64,000 bases of DNA, taken from assembly GCA_019096155.1 (NCBI GenBank), contig JAHCVI010000004.1, positions 930,001-994,000 on the forward strand, in the 5' to 3' direction. The translations under genes were made by a program, and so were the position numbers. The stretch is from Staphylotrichum longicolle (taxonomy: Eukaryota; Ascomycota; Sordariomycetes; Sordariales; Chaetomiaceae). The notes under the pieces were generated by a model. The model was given only the letters and a program-made list of their open reading frames with translations, had not been told where the DNA came from and made no database searches. Below are positions 1 to 11,937 of this stretch, in pieces (the first letter of the stretch is position 1; each line of letters starts with the position of its first letter).

Positions 1-744
1 ACTTCTTGCGTAGACCGACAGCATGACCGCTTTGTGGGCGTGATCCGAACCTTTGTATTGGACGCGAAGGCTGCGAAAAGCGGTATGGACGTCGTCAAAC
101 TCGACCCAGCGGGTGCCGCAGCCAATGGCGCATTGCTTGGGATTCGCTGCGAGTTCTTGGAGAATCCACATCCTCGTCCAGTACGGCCGAGAGCACAACT
201 TCTCAAAGGCAACTGACTCGGCCGACCCCTTTTCCAGGATCTTGGCGTACTGCTTTTTTTGAAGCAGCTCGATGGCCAAGTCACTATCCGAGCTTGCCTC
301 GCCCAGCCACGCAAGAACCTTTCTCGCTGATGAGTAGATCTGCCTCATGAGCCGGACCTGTCGCTCTCGCTCGTCCAGGTCGGTCTGGTTGATGCACAGT
401 GCGTCTACCCAGAGAGTCCTCGGGCGATCTTCGAATCTCAGGTGTCTCAGGGCGGCATCCAGATGTGCAGTCACCTTGATTCGTCGTCCGTTTACGGTGA
501 TGCTCCGTCGGTCCTTCGGATTGCCCCAGGTGTATGATAGGGCTTCGTACTCTGGCGCCGCGTCCAAGGAAACTTGTGTCAGCTTCGCGCTGATGTCGGA
601 ATCCCAGCCTCCGGCGGAGAGCTCCAAGACTCGGATGCTTCGGTTGTTGGTGTCAAGCGCTTCGTATATCTGATCGGATTCTCTCCAGAAACATTGTCTT
701 GCCCGAAGCAATACAAGCTTCCACCACTCGTGGTGCCGGGACAT
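1..744 (-). CDS. HET-domain protein, C-terminus cut by window edge
   Basis: The minus strand is open for 248 codons from an ATG at 742-744 to the first base of the window, with no stop, so the gene continues outside. Hallmarks of the heterokaryon-incompatibility (HET) domain are readable: LSYTWG at residues 69-74, LWVDALCINQ at 111-120 and RMWILQE at 191-197. HET proteins trigger cell death after fusion of incompatible hyphae, and large families of them exist in filamentous ascomycetes. No intron is needed in the visible part. The frame is also open upstream of the chosen Met for about 30 codons, so an extra upstream exon cannot be excluded. The domain is well supported; the partner and allele specificity cannot be read. 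Confidence 0.88.
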   Translation of the reverse strand, partial: MSRHHEWWKLVLLRARQCFWRESDQIYEALDTNNRSIRVLELSAGGWDSDISAKLTQVSLDAAPEYEALSYTWGNPKDRRSITVNGRRIKVTAHLDAALRHLRFEDRPRTLWVDALCINQTDLDERERQVRLMRQIYSSARKVLAWLGEASSDSDLAIELLQKKQYAKILEKGSAESVAFEKLCSRPYWTRMWILQELAANPKQCAIGCGTRWVEFDDVHTAFRSLRVQYKGSDHAHKAVMLSVYARS

Positions 745-1712
745 GGCGCCAGAAAACTGAAAAAGTGAGGCAACGTGAACTGTATTTTGGTTTTTCTTGC
801 GCTCTGACGCGTGGAGACGGTCTGGTCTGGAAAAGCTGAGAGCTCAAGGAATTTCCAGGCTCAGCTTGACTTTGGACGTATATTTGAGTCGGTGAACGAG
901 AAAAGAAGCCCAGCTGAAAGCCTCGCTAACTGCCGGTCAAGCCGCCATTCGACGCCACGCGACTGCGCCCTCCGTTGCGCCAGCCAATTGTCCAGTTCAA
1001 CGCTGGTTTGTTCGTTGGCGTGGCTCTTTTGACAGGGGTCCTGGTTCCACGTTCAAGAACTTCCAACGCAACAGCCCAAAAACCTTTCTAAACGAAAAAA
1101 AAAATGTAAAGGATAGTTTGTTTAGACTAGAATAGGTCTCTTTCAAAGGCTTTCTTGCATCTACATACGTTGCTGGGCTGTAAATATCGAGATTTTGACC
1201 AGGATCCTAGTCTTCAAGTCCACGCCAATGAACAAACCGGGTGCGGTGGGTTGGAGAGTATTTGGATCTCGGCTGGTGACAAGGTTTGCGAATGACACTT
1301 GTCAGGCGGCAGGCGAGGTTGTCCAACGTATGGACGAGGAGTTGTGGAGTATGGTTGCATGTTTTATCGACAGTGCCAGTGAAAGTTCATCGTTACCCCC
1401 CGTTGTGGCGAAAGCATCAGCAGACTGGAGGCTTCCATGACCACAAGTCGTCGTCTTTAAGGGGGTACCTGATCATTTGCACCATATACCTCTACGTACC
1501 TAGCTTGGTATTTCCTGTGCAGCAATCGATAGCTGCCTGTAGCACCAAGTTCCACACGCGTTCGTCATGCAACACACAACAGTGACAGCACCGAAACGAC
1601 ACCAAGCGCCAAAAAGGGGTCCCAAATCCTACCCAATCTATTCCTATCACCCCAGTCTAAGGTATCATCAACTACCCCCCGGCTACCTTGAACACACCTT
1701 TCCTCGCCCCCT
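745..1712. other. Intergenic, no gene seen
   Basis: This lies between the 5' end of the HET gene and the 3' end of the carbonic anhydrase gene. Open frames here are short, lack family motifs and often begin at non-ATG codons. I see no repeat or RNA gene. Confidence 0.5.
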
Positions 1713-2825
1713 CTACGCAGCAGGTGCCGCCGCGGGCGCAGCCGCCGCCATCACCGCCGCCGCCGCCGACCCCAAAGCCGACAACATCAGAATATTCGGC
1801 TGTCCGGGCGTGTTCTGCGGGAACCGCGAGTTGAACCCAATCACGTCCCTCGCCTTGACAAAGGTCGCGGGCGCCACGGCCAGGCGCGCGGTCGAGACGT
1901 GCCAGTTGACGCCCTCGCTGCACGGCGGCGTGGTGAGCGACCCAGAGTAGATTTGGAAGGCGTTGGCCTTGAGGAGGTCGACGACCTCGGACATGACGAG
2001 CGGCGGGGTCTTGACCTTGGTACCCGGGACCGAGATCTGGTCGACCGTGCTGAAGATGGTTTCGAGGAGGGTGGTTGCGCGGGTGGCGACGGCGGCGGGC
2101 GGCGGCGGGGGCGTGGCTTCCTGTCGGCGGGCGATGCGCGAGGTGGAGCGCTTCCCAGCGGCGGCTGGGGCGGCGGCGGCTGGGGCGGCGGCGGCGTCGG
2201 CGATGCCGATGTAGACGCCGATGACGGCGATTTCCTGGGCGGCGGACTGGAAGACCATGTGCATTTCCACTATGGGAGGGTGGGTTAGAGTTTGGTTGTG
2301 TACGGGAAAGGGGTTGAAGAGATGGAGACGTACTGGCTTGGCTTGTCCCGTTGTCGAGGTGCTCGCTGGGGAGGTGGAAGTGGAACTGCTGCAGCTCAAA
2401 CGTCTTGTCGGCCACTGTCAAAGTGCCTCCCTGAGTGATAACCTCCACCGTGGTGCCCAGATTCTCAAAGTCGGCGCCGTCGGGCATGTCGTTGACCGTC
2501 AGCTGGACATCGGCTCCGTTGAGGATGGTAAACACGCTGTCGACCATATCGATCGGCGACTGCCGGGTGCCGGTTGCGCACGCGCTGTTGGCTGGGGCCT
2601 CGAGCGCCGCCCAGTTGAGAGGTCCCTGTGTTCCGTGTAAGTCGAGGATCTCTCTCAGCAGGGGTGTTTGAGGAGCCGTACGATAGTGCCAGTATAACCA
2701 AAGGTCGCAACCTTAACCGCACCGCCCTCCTCCGCGCGGGGCTGCAGAAATGTCCCGTGCGCGCATGATGCGAAGACCCGCGTCGCCGATGCTGTGAGGA
2801 GGAGAGTTCGGAGCGTGAAACCCAT
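1713..2825 (-). CDS. Secreted alpha-carbonic anhydrase
   Basis: Three exons on the minus strand (2825-2682, 2625-2334, 2269-1713) give 330 residues. Introns 2626-2681 and 2270-2333 have GT-AG ends and keep frame. The start gives a hydrophobic signal peptide (MGFTLRTLLLTASATRVFAS). Alpha-CA landmarks follow in order: GYTGTIGPLNW, RQSPID near 69-74, FHFHLPSEH (zinc ligands His130 and His132), MEMH (third ligand His149) and LTTPPCSEGVNWHV near the C-terminus. It should interconvert CO2 and bicarbonate at the cell surface or outside. Unusual features are an Ala/Pro-rich insertion of about 40 residues after the third histidine, containing a basic patch (KRSTSRIARR), and an Ala/Pro-rich hydrophobic C-terminus that could be a cleaved anchor signal. 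Confidence 0.9.
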
Positions 2826-5800
2826 GTTGAGAGATGAAAAGACACAGGACCGGAAAAGTAACCGTAAGGTATCCGAACTAGGAAACAAAAAACGAAACAG
2901 TCGCACAAGAGTAAATACACAAGAGAAACGAAAGAGGGTCCCAGACCTTCAGTGAAAAACAGGAAAGAAGGAAATCGTACGACCCATGATTCCATTACTA
3001 ACGAGCCGGGTGGAAGGAGGGTGATCTTTGTATGCGTCGTGAACTGAGGACGGGACCAGCCTGGTGGTATCGACGACCCCTTGGGCCGACCCCGTGTTTG
3101 GGCCCGGGCACGGGATATTCAGGTCCCCTGTTCCCTCCTCGCATTCACGGGGGCCGAGGATGGCCGCCTCAACTGCCGCCGTGCTCAACGGACGAGGTGG
3201 TCTTCTTCGGCCTCGCCAAGTGATAAGTCTTGGAACGTCGTCATGATCAGTTCATTTCGTTGCTTCGGTCCCTGAGGCCAAGGAAAGGGGCTGCGTTGCG
3301 GTGGAGGAGGTGCGACAGCCAAGGAAAATGTGCCGCCGGATGTCATGGCTTGGCCAGCTTGGCCTGCTTGGCGGTCAGGGCCAGATCTGGGGGATGGGCC
3401 AGACGCGGCTGGCCAAGAGATGAGGCTCTGGTGCGCATCGCTTGGAAGACTGGGCATGCGAGATTCGGATAATGAGAAAGCTTGTTGAAGGAAACCTTGA
3501 GGATGAGATTCCGTGTAGACCGAGTTCGATTTGAACAGTTTAAGCTTATTTCTGGTCCCATGACTCGACAAGTCAGAGAGCCGACGTCAGTTGCCAACCT
3601 GCCAAGAAAGACGGGGCTGTCGGGGCTTTTACGTTTCGAAGCCCCGGGCAGAGGGACCATCCCCGGAAAGGGAGTCAAGCTTCTCGTGCATTGCATTGGA
3701 TCTCCCCGACTCGACTGGAAAGGGGTTGCATCCATGCGCGCATGTTCAAGCATGGCGTGAAACACGTTCCGAATTGGGACAACTCAAAAAAGATAGCGAC
3801 CCTTGCAGTTGGGGTCCTGAAACTGGTCAGCGTCTAATCGCGAGGGAGTATTCCAATTTGTGAATTTCCGCGGCTGGTTGTGTCTGGTTAGCTTACAGTA
3901 CCGCAGTTCACTTGCGAAGCGACAACAGGAGCGTTGCGCGCGATTGCGAGGTGCAGTGGGGTATCTTGAAGCTGAGACCTGCACGTTGCGACCGTTTGGA
4001 GGCGCGCCCAAACAGGTCCGGGATGGCGCCGGGCCGGGCAGACCCTGGCCCGAAGCCTGGAGAATGGTTTGGGAGGGAAGTTGGAGCCGATGGAGAGGGA
4101 AAGAGAAAGCGAGCAGGGCCAGGTCTTTGCTGACAACCATCCAGCTCACCAATCAGAGTGCAGCCATCGCTCGGTTCGAGAAGCCCCAGCGCAGAACGGT
4201 CCAGACCTTCTGCGCGTGACTCTGTTTCACCTGAACACCAAACAGACCAAACAAGCCCCGACCACCAGCTGAACACGACATCCCACTCCCCCTTTGGTTC
4301 AGAGCAGGCACCGCTGATTGAGATCCATATGAGATGCCGGGCCGGATGAACAGCTCCGAAGCGCCTTGCTGGTTCAAACTTCTTCCACTCGCGTCGCGCC
4401 AGCGGTTTTGGGCCCTTCTGCTGCGGTGAGAATGCGCTGATGTGGCCCTGGGAACAGCCGGATGGTCTGCACCCGATCGGCTCCCCGGCCAGGTGTCATG
4501 CTCAGAGTCAGACGCTCGCGAGCAATTGCCTCTTCGGACTTTTTGCTCACGTCGCACAAAAACCACCTGAGTCGACGGACGGCAGCGGGAAGCTTTGACG
4601 GGATTAACGCATCACATGGTCAACATCAGTGGTTGTGAATATTCAGTTCGGCGTGGTGGCGCTAAAAATACTCGTCGTCGATCACAGCATCACCGATCAC
4701 CCGCGGTCCTGGCGCGAGCGATGCCATCCCGGGCGCGCATCGCAAATCACGCAACGGCAGTGATCGGTGCATGGAATATTCCCTGGGGACGGGTGTCGCC
4801 AGCGTGGGCTGATTCGGGCGGGATCGCTGTTTGATGTCCCTTGGCGGCTTGGGGGTTGGCAGAGATGCGACGAAGAGCTCCCCGGTTGCCAAGTCGTGAG
4901 GGAAGAGAAGGGCAAAAATAGACGCGGTCCACGGCGATCAAAGGTGACATGAGACGAACTGCGCCTCGCGACGGGTTGGAAAGGGACAACGCCGTATCAA
5001 TTGCGTGTCTTCAATGCTTCTTCTGGCCAAAGGTCAGGTAGGTTCTTCGGGCTTGATGCCCCAAGACGCGTGCGGGTACCCCCGGGCCATGAAAGCTTCG
5101 TCCAACCGGGGCGGGGTTTTTACTTTTCTCGGATGCAATCAACCCAGCATGTCGGGTGGACGAGAAGTCCAAAGTGGTATGCGCGTCGTGAGTCACTTCC
5201 GACTTGGCGGCTCAAGGCAATCGAGGTAGTCGCTTCCTTCCACAAGAGTTGCGGCAATTTCTCATCAGTCTCGGAGCTGCCTAAGGTAACTGTCTTCAGT
5301 TCCAAGGACAATCACCGTGTCGCCTCAGGTGTGACTCGAGCCGATATTGCGGTTCCCTCCCCGCCTGCCTGTGGGTCAGTAGTGAGGTAGGTCTCTCAGA
5401 TTCGTCTCAGCGGGTGGTTCATGTGCAGCAGTGATGACTGCGGTTTTTCGAGACCTCGAATGCAGCACCAGGGACGAAGAAACCAAACCCCATAGACTCG
5501 TTGGCGGTGATCAAGGCAGCTGGGTCGTACTTCTTGACACTGCTGATATTGCGCCAAACCATGCCAGGTGGACAGGCCGGAGAATCACCATCTCGAGAAC
5601 AAACAAGACGACCCAGATGCCTGCTGCAGTTTACAGCACGGCAGCACCACAGCACCGCTCGCCCAGTCGTTCCCGAGCTTCCGGTTAACTGTGCGCAAAA
5701 ATGGCTGCAGATTAGCGAAGCCACTCCTAATAACAACCCCACAGGAATTAGCCATCTCATTGTCTTGGGTTTGCACGTCCAATGCCTCACATGCGATGTC

Positions 5801-6390
5801 GTTGAGTCGACCCGGAGTTAACGGCCTTGGCAACTCGTGGCAGCACACGGCGCGATCCGAGCTAAAGATTGCATCACACCTCACAGGTTCACTATCAACG
5901 TTCGCGACCGGCAGCCTGGTACCTACCACAGCTGCGGCCATATGAGATAGCTGATGTTGCTCGACGTGGGGTAAATCACGCCTTCTCCCGAAATGGCGAC
6001 ACAGCCTCTTGACTCCGGCAACACCACCACTGCGACATCACCCACTGCAAGCATTGGCTCTCCCACGCGCACGTCAGATGCAAGCATCTTCCACCATTGG
6101 ACTCGACGGATGTTTAGCCATAGAGCGTTCAGAACGCGTGCGGCTCGGAGTTAACGATGGTTTCGCGAACCCCTTGGCGATGCAGACGTGGAAGAGCGAA
6201 ACCGAGACCGAATGCCGTGAGACCCAGGTCTCCGGCTACCTCACTTATATAAAGCGAAGAGTTGGTCTTGATATGCGGCGTTCTGTTCTCTATCACGACC
6301 CAGCACCAACCAGTCTCACAAAGTGAACATTCAAACCAACGCCAGGCGCATCATTCACCACCTCTCAAGTTATTTCGATCATTAAGCACA
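2826..6390. other. 3.5-kb gene-free stretch
   Basis: This lies between the divergent carbonic anhydrase and TauD-type genes. All open frames are under 140 codons, overlap each other on both strands and show no recognisable domain. I found no transposon ends, long repeat or RNA gene. A small hairpin (8-bp arms CGGGGCTT/AAGCCCCG, 3621-3646) is the only structure noticed. Confidence 0.45.
6246..6253 (+). promoter_or_regulatory. TATA-like box of the TauD-type gene
   Basis: TATATAAA lies 138 bases before the ATG at 6391, a plausible core-promoter position with a 5' leader of about 100 bases. Confidence 0.5.
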
Positions 6391-7690
6391 ATGGCCCCCT
6401 CCGCGGTTGAGACCGTCCAGCAGTCGGTGGATGAGATCAAGCAAAAGGTCCTCCCCATTCACGAGAAGCAAAATGCCGAGGCTACACCTGTGCAGAGCGG
6501 CAACGGCTTGACAGAGGTTCTGCCGGAGAGGCTCGAAGGTCACAAGGAGCCGCTCAAGCTCAGTGGCGCCTTGGACCATTTAGAACACTTCGATGTGACT
6601 CCTGTCATTGGCCGCGAGTACGCCAATGTCGATCTCGTTGAGCTCCTGCGTGCGCCAAACTCGGACGAGTTGCTTCGGGATCTTGCCATCACCAGTTCGT
6701 TATCCTTGGATCGATTTGTGCTTGTACCCGACTAACACCACCTCCAGTCTCTCAGCGTGGCGTTGTCTTCTTCCGGGCCCAAGACAACTTGACCGATGAC
6801 CTGCAGAAGGAGCTTGTGGACCGCCTTGGCAAGCTTTCGGGCAAGCCTGAAACCTCTGGCCTGCATATCCACCCCGTCAGCAATGCGGGTCGTGAGCACG
6901 GCGGTAAGGACAACGAGATCAGCGTCATCTCGTCCGAGCAGGCCAAGAAACTCTACGCGGACCGCTTCCAGAACGCCTTGACTGGTGGTAGGCACCGCCA
7001 GAGCGGCAGGCACCAGTGGCACTCGGACATCACCTTCGAGCCTGTTCCCAGCGACTATGCCCTGCTGCGCCTGACCCAGCTGCCCAAGACTGGCGGTGGT
7101 AAGCACATCCGTCCAACTCGCCGGATAACCGCCAGCTGACAAGTGTAGACACTCTCTGGGCTTCTGGCTACGAGCTGTACGACCGCATCTCGCCCACTCT
7201 CCGCAGCTTCCTCGACACTCTGACCGTCTACTCGGCCCAGCCGAACTTCAACGAAGCTGCGAAGCGGAACAACTTCTCCATCTACTCGGACCCGCGCGGC
7301 GCCCCCGAGAACGTTGGTGAGACCCTCGAGGCCGTGCACCCGCTCATCCGCACCAACCCCGTCACCGGCTGGAAGTCCGTCTTTGGCGCCGGCCACCACG
7401 TCCAGCGCATCCACGGCCTGTCCGACGAGGAGAGCAAGCACTTCTTGCAGTGGTTTGTGCAGCTGCTTGTGGAGAACCACGATCTGCAGGTGCGGTTCAA
7501 GTGGAACGCGGTCAACGACCTGGCCATCTGGGACAACCGGAGTGTCTTCCATGCCGCGACGCCCGATTACGTCTTTGAGGAGGGGCTTGGTGAGAGGAAA
7601 GGCAGCCGCGCGGTCAGCCTTGGCGAGAGACCGTACTTTGACCCCAAGAGCACCAGCCGGAGGGAGGCGTTGAAGGCGCAGTCTGCTTGA
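6391..7690 (+). CDS. TauD/TfdA-family 2-oxoglutarate-dependent dioxygenase
   Basis: Exons 6391-6694, 6748-7098 and 7149-7690 give 398 residues. The introns are GT-AG; the first has donor GTTCGT and an ACTAAC branch site. The protein has the double-stranded beta-helix iron site of the family: HSD with His192 and Asp194, and a distal His353 in SVFHAAT. The segments ISQRGVVFFRAQ and GGDTLWASGYELYD are typical of fungal sulfonate or taurine dioxygenases. These use Fe(II), O2 and 2-oxoglutarate, often to release sulfite from alkylsulfonates under sulfur limitation. There is no signal peptide, so it is probably cytosolic. The substrate cannot be read from sequence and other TauD members attack herbicides or amino acids. 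It stands alone with a clear TATA box. Confidence 0.9.
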
Positions 7691-7917
7691 GAAGTGAGAG
7701 TGCGTGGCAAATGTGCATTGTTTTTAGGATCAACACGCAGGAAGCGAGTTATATCGAGTCCCACTTCGCAATTTACAAGTTCTTTTGAGTCATTGAGGAA
7801 CAATAAGCGCATCTGGTACCATCTGATAATCGTTTCCCGTTGGCAAACCGGCACGCAAGGGGGCCAGCCGATCGCAGGATGCGGCCGCCACCCAAAACAA
7901 TATCCAAGTAGGGTAGT

Positions 7918-8937
7918 TCAAATAGGCGTCACTTTGATGGCACCCAAGTCCTTCGACTCGACGCTCCAGCCCGCCTGCTGGGCTTCGTCGCCAGTAAAGA
8001 ACGACGCGGCCGTGGCATTGCCCCTGAGCACCCAGTCTAAGAACTTGACGGCCGCCACACCAAACTTGCCAGCATCCGTCTCTCTGTACGTGCCGCCATG
8101 GCCAACGTTGAGATTCCCCTTCCACGACGGCGTCCCAGCTGGCAGCAGATCGTAATCCCGCTCGCCCTACACCAGACCCACCACGTCAGTCACGCCCCTC
8201 AAACCCACACCAACCAAGAGAGGTAGCGCGTGTGAGAAGGGAAACTCACATTCACATAAGCAACGTCCCCACTCCCGCCCAAAAAATAAAACACCGGCTT
8301 CCCCTTGATCCCCGGCACAACCCTCCTCGACTCCGCCTCCGTCATCAGCCCGCTGTTAAACACCCCGAGCGCCCCGACTCGCGCGTCGTTCACCACCGCG
8401 TACGCCTCCACCCCGCCACAGCTCTGCCCGGCCACCGCGATCCGCCCGCGCTCCAGGCCGGGGTACTTGGCCGCCCGGGCCTGCTGCTCGTCCGAGACCC
8501 AGTCCAGCGCCTGCGTCATCAGCGCGGACGTGGTGCTGCCACGTCCGCCGGGCGCGCCGCTGGCGACGACGAACACGCCGTGCGAGGCGACCTGGGTGAG
8601 GAGGCACGAAAAGGCGGTGCCGTCGGCTACGCAGCCGCCGTTGCCCCAGATGAGGATGGAGAGCTTGGTGGTGGCGGACGAGGCGGAGGGGAGGTAGAGG
8701 GTGTGGTTGGGGAGGGTGGCATCAGTGGTGTACAAGGCGGGGGCGAAGGGGCCTGTTCCGCCGTTCTGGAGCAGGGGTGGGGGAACGGTCAGTTGAAACA
8801 TATGACAGGTGGGAGAGGGGCGGAGAGTTTGGCTTCGACGCCGAGCTTACAGAGGGACCGCTGTTGGGAAACTGCGGTGTGGGGACAGCCGTCGCGCCTC
8901 GAATGAGCGCAACTAGGGTGAAGGTTGCCTTCCACAT
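7918..8937 (-). CDS. Secreted alpha/beta hydrolase, dienelactone-hydrolase-like
   Basis: Minus-strand exons 8937-8851, 8765-8250 and 8166-7918 give 283 residues. Introns 8766-8850 and 8167-8249 are in phase 0. The N-terminus is a signal peptide (MWKATFTLVALIRGATAVP). The fold is indicated by LSILIWGNGGC (oxyanion region), the nucleophile elbow AGQSCGG with Ser144, and a late GHGGTY that could hold the catalytic His. This resembles a family of fungal extracellular hydrolases related to dienelactone hydrolases and poly-ester hydrolases. Esterase activity on a plant or polymer substrate is likely, but the natural substrate is unknown. The visible cysteines (GGCVADGTAFSC) may form a disulfide, which fits secretion. 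Confidence 0.82.
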
Positions 8938-9647
8938 GTTCTTTTCCTGTTGGCGATGATGCATGCAGGCTAGATGTCACGACAAGGAGGCCTGGATCAC
9001 TTGACTTAGGACGCTGGACACCTTGTTCCAGGTCGCGGTGGCTGCGCAGAGAGGGTCATCAACAGTGTCCTGGTGTTGGGTAGCATTTATAGAATTCTTG
9101 CACTACCCATCTCCTCTCTACCCTTTCACCTCAGCGGTGTTGGCATGGCCAGGCGAGTGGTGTAAGTGGTGGCTGACCTCAACAAAAACAGCCGAGGTTG
9201 CGTCCCGGCGGGCTGGGCGAGTTGTGCCTGGGCTTCGCAAAACAGAAGCGAGTCTGTTTAAATTAATCGAGTCGAATCCCTCCAGCACATATTGACGTGC
9301 CCAGGGTCGGCATCCCGAGTCGGCATCGCGGATCAGCCTAACCTCGCCACCCCCGGCCCGAGCCGGATTCACGCGGAGACACGGAGCAGGTTGCTGTTAA
9401 CTTATAACTGGGCTCTAATAGCAGAACTGGGGCTGGTCACAATAGTCGAGAGCCGACGGGGTTAGAGCTTTTCAACATTCTTGTAGGCACGTAGAAGGAG
9501 TGTGTTCGCCTGCATTGATAACTTCCTGGCATAACTGATGGACCCATGGTCTTGCCTGCACTGGCTGCGGATATTTCACCGTTCACAATTATTTGACCTT
9601 CCGCAAGACCTGCCTGATGAGATTTTGGAAAGAAATGTTGCTTACGT

Positions 9648-9659
9648 TACCTTAAGGTA
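9648..9659. repeat. Palindrome TACCTTAAGGTA
   Basis: A perfect 12-bp inverted repeat in a gene-free stretch, followed directly by CC so that it overlaps a GGTACC hexamer. It belongs to a group of similar palindromes between genes in this window. Confidence 0.6.
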
Positions 9660-10700
9660 CCAACGATGTCACAGACACCTGGTATTATGAGATAGCTGGA
9701 ATCGTAGAACTTCCTGGACGAGCTCGGACGCCTTGCACGGCCTATTGCCAATCATTGCTAGCTCTCAGGGACCAACAAACGAAGGTCCGGCCCTCCCGTA
9801 AGCGAAGGGCCCGTGCCAAACCCATTTAGGTATTCACCTCGTTCTGGAAGAGTCATCAAACCACGCCCTTCATCATGACTCGTGGAATGTGCCAGAGCCA
9901 TGTCCTTGATGATCAAGGAACCGAGGTATGTGGGATTGAATGTGTTCTCATTGTGTATTGAAGAGATTTGTCAAGGTCTACCACAGTATCGCAAGTCCTC
10001 TCATCCGACGAACGGGTAGACCATCCGTTGCTGTCCGTGGAACTGGGATTGCCCGTCCGGAATATACCGAGGAACCACAGGCTCCGCACCTGACATGGAC
10101 TTGGCCCATCGCCAGTGCAACCTTAGTTTCGCCGGCACCGCCCAGCTGGGGCCACACGTGTTGTTTCCTCTCCACTATCCTTCGGAAGACACTTCTCCAT
10201 TGAATCGAGAATGCGCCCGATACGAGGACCAGATCGGAAGCCTCGGTACTTGCCGTGCTAAAGCTTGTTTCAACTCCCAAGCCCCCCAGTCAAGCCTTAA
10301 CCCGTCTTGGCAGTCTGTTCCGCTTATCGACTGCTTTCTTCCGCTAATCGGGTTTGCACCGTCTTGGCGAGATTGGCAGGGTCGATGTCGAAGAGCCGCT
10401 CCACTGAAAGAGAGAGCATGACCACAGACAGGCGTCGAAGAGTGGCATTGCCCGTTCGCGTATTCAGCTCGATGGAGTCGTTTCACCTAGCAGGTCCACC
10501 GATGATTCGGATTGGTGGATGAATTGGTCGGGCAGAGTTGCCCTTTGAGTCTTGACAACAGCCAGCACATCGCCTCACAAACATGGCGTAGAATCAAGAA
10601 AGGAGTTCAGCAGCCATAAAAGCTGCAACGGCGCGCTTCTGTCAAGATGTCTGGTTCTGCATCCTTCAGCCGGTCTTCAGGAACTGTCCTTCTTTTGCAG

Positions 10701-10706
10701 TATAAA
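10701..10706 (+). promoter_or_regulatory. TATAAA near the polygalacturonase start
   Basis: TATAAA lies only 32 bases before the ATG at 10733. If this is the TATA box the leader would be almost absent, so it may be coincidental. Confidence 0.25.
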
Positions 10707-10732
10707 CAATCCTCTCGTTCATTAAAACCACA

Positions 10733-11937
10733 ATGGTTTCCGCAGCTCTCCTTCTTTCGCTCGGCGCCCTGGCGGTGGCCAACCCGCTCCCGGCTCAGCT
10801 TACCGACCGCGCCAGCTGCACCTTCACTGACGCTGCGACCGCCATCAAGAACAAGAAAAGCTGCAGCACCATCACCCTGAACGGCATCACGGTGCCGGCT
10901 GGAACCACTCTGGATTTGACGGGCCTCAACGATGGCACGCATGTCATTTTCTCTGGAACAACCACATTTGGCTACAAGGAGTGGAAGGGGCCCCTCATCT
11001 CCGTGTCTGGCAACAACATTCTTGTCGAAGGTGCCTCGGGCCATGTCATCAACGGCAACGGCGCGAAGTGGTGGGACACCAAGGGCAGCAACGGCGGCAA
11101 GACCAAGCCCAAGTATGTCATGGTTGGCATGGCTGCAATTTGACTCGGCAACTAACTCCTGGCAGGTTTTTCTCCGCGCATAACATGAAGAACTCCAACA
11201 TTAAGAAGCTCAATGTCAAGAACACTCCTGTTCAGGCATTTAGCATCAACAGTGTCACCAACCTCGGAGTGTGAATCTCACCCCTCCAACGCCGTTCAGA
11301 CCAGAAGAAATCTAACATGCATGGTTTTAGGTACGACGTCACTCTGGACAACTCGGACGGCGATTCCCAAGGTGGTCACAACACAGACGCCTTCGATGTC
11401 GGTTCCTCCACCGGCGTCTACATCTCCGGCGCCATCGTTAAGAACCAGGACGACTGCCTGGCCATCAACTCGGGCACCAACATCACCTTCACCGGCGGGC
11501 AGTGCAGCGGCGGCCACGGCCTCTCCATCGGCTCCGTCGGCGGCCGCGACGACAACACGGTCAAGACGGTGCGCATCCTCAACTCGTCCATCAGTAACTC
11601 GCAGAACGGCGTGCGCATCAAGACGGTCTACGGCGCCACGGGCTCCGTCTCGGACGTCAAGTACGAGGGCATCACGCTCTCGGGCATCACCAAGTACGGC
11701 GTCGTCATCGAGCAGGACTACGAGAACGGCTCGCCCACCGGCACCCCGACCGCCGGCGTCCCCATCACCAACCTGAGCCTGAACGGCGTCACGGGCAGCG
11801 TCACCTCGAGCGCGACCAACGTGTACATCCTCTGCGCCAAGGGCGCCTGCTCCAACTGGACCTGGAACAATGTCAGCGTCAAGGGCGGCAAGACGTCTTC
11901 CAAGTGCTCCAACATCCCAAGCCCTGCCAAGTGCTAG
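10733..11937 (+). CDS. Secreted endopolygalacturonase (GH28)
   Basis: Exons 10733-11112, 11166-11270 and 11331-11937 give 363 residues. The signal peptide (MVSAALLLSLGALAVANPLPA) is followed by a short pro-segment ending near an Arg. All GH28 signatures are present: NTDAFD near 179-184, QDD near 201-203, GGHGLSIG with His near 224, and RIK near 257-259. The two intron positions fall where fungal polygalacturonases usually carry them, and both introns keep frame. The enzyme cleaves the alpha-1,4-galacturonan backbone of pectin outside the cell and is typical of plant-cell-wall degraders. Length matches the family. I see no sign of damage. Confidence 0.97.

Larger units (their letters stand above)
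8938..10732. other. Intergenic, 1.8 kb
   Basis: No gene is seen. The stretch holds a 12-bp palindrome at 9648-9659 and the promoter of the polygalacturonase gene at its right end. Open frames are about 108 codons or less, overlap each other on both strands and lack motifs. Confidence 0.45.

Noticed and set aside
3621..3646. Hairpin with 8-bp arms CGGGGCTT/AAGCCCCG
   Set aside because: Short arms and a 10-base loop in GC-rich DNA are expected by chance; there is no gene context.
2826..6390. Possible transposon in the 3.5-kb gene-free stretch
   Set aside because: No transposase or reverse transcriptase motif, terminal repeats, or strong AT bias from RIP was seen.
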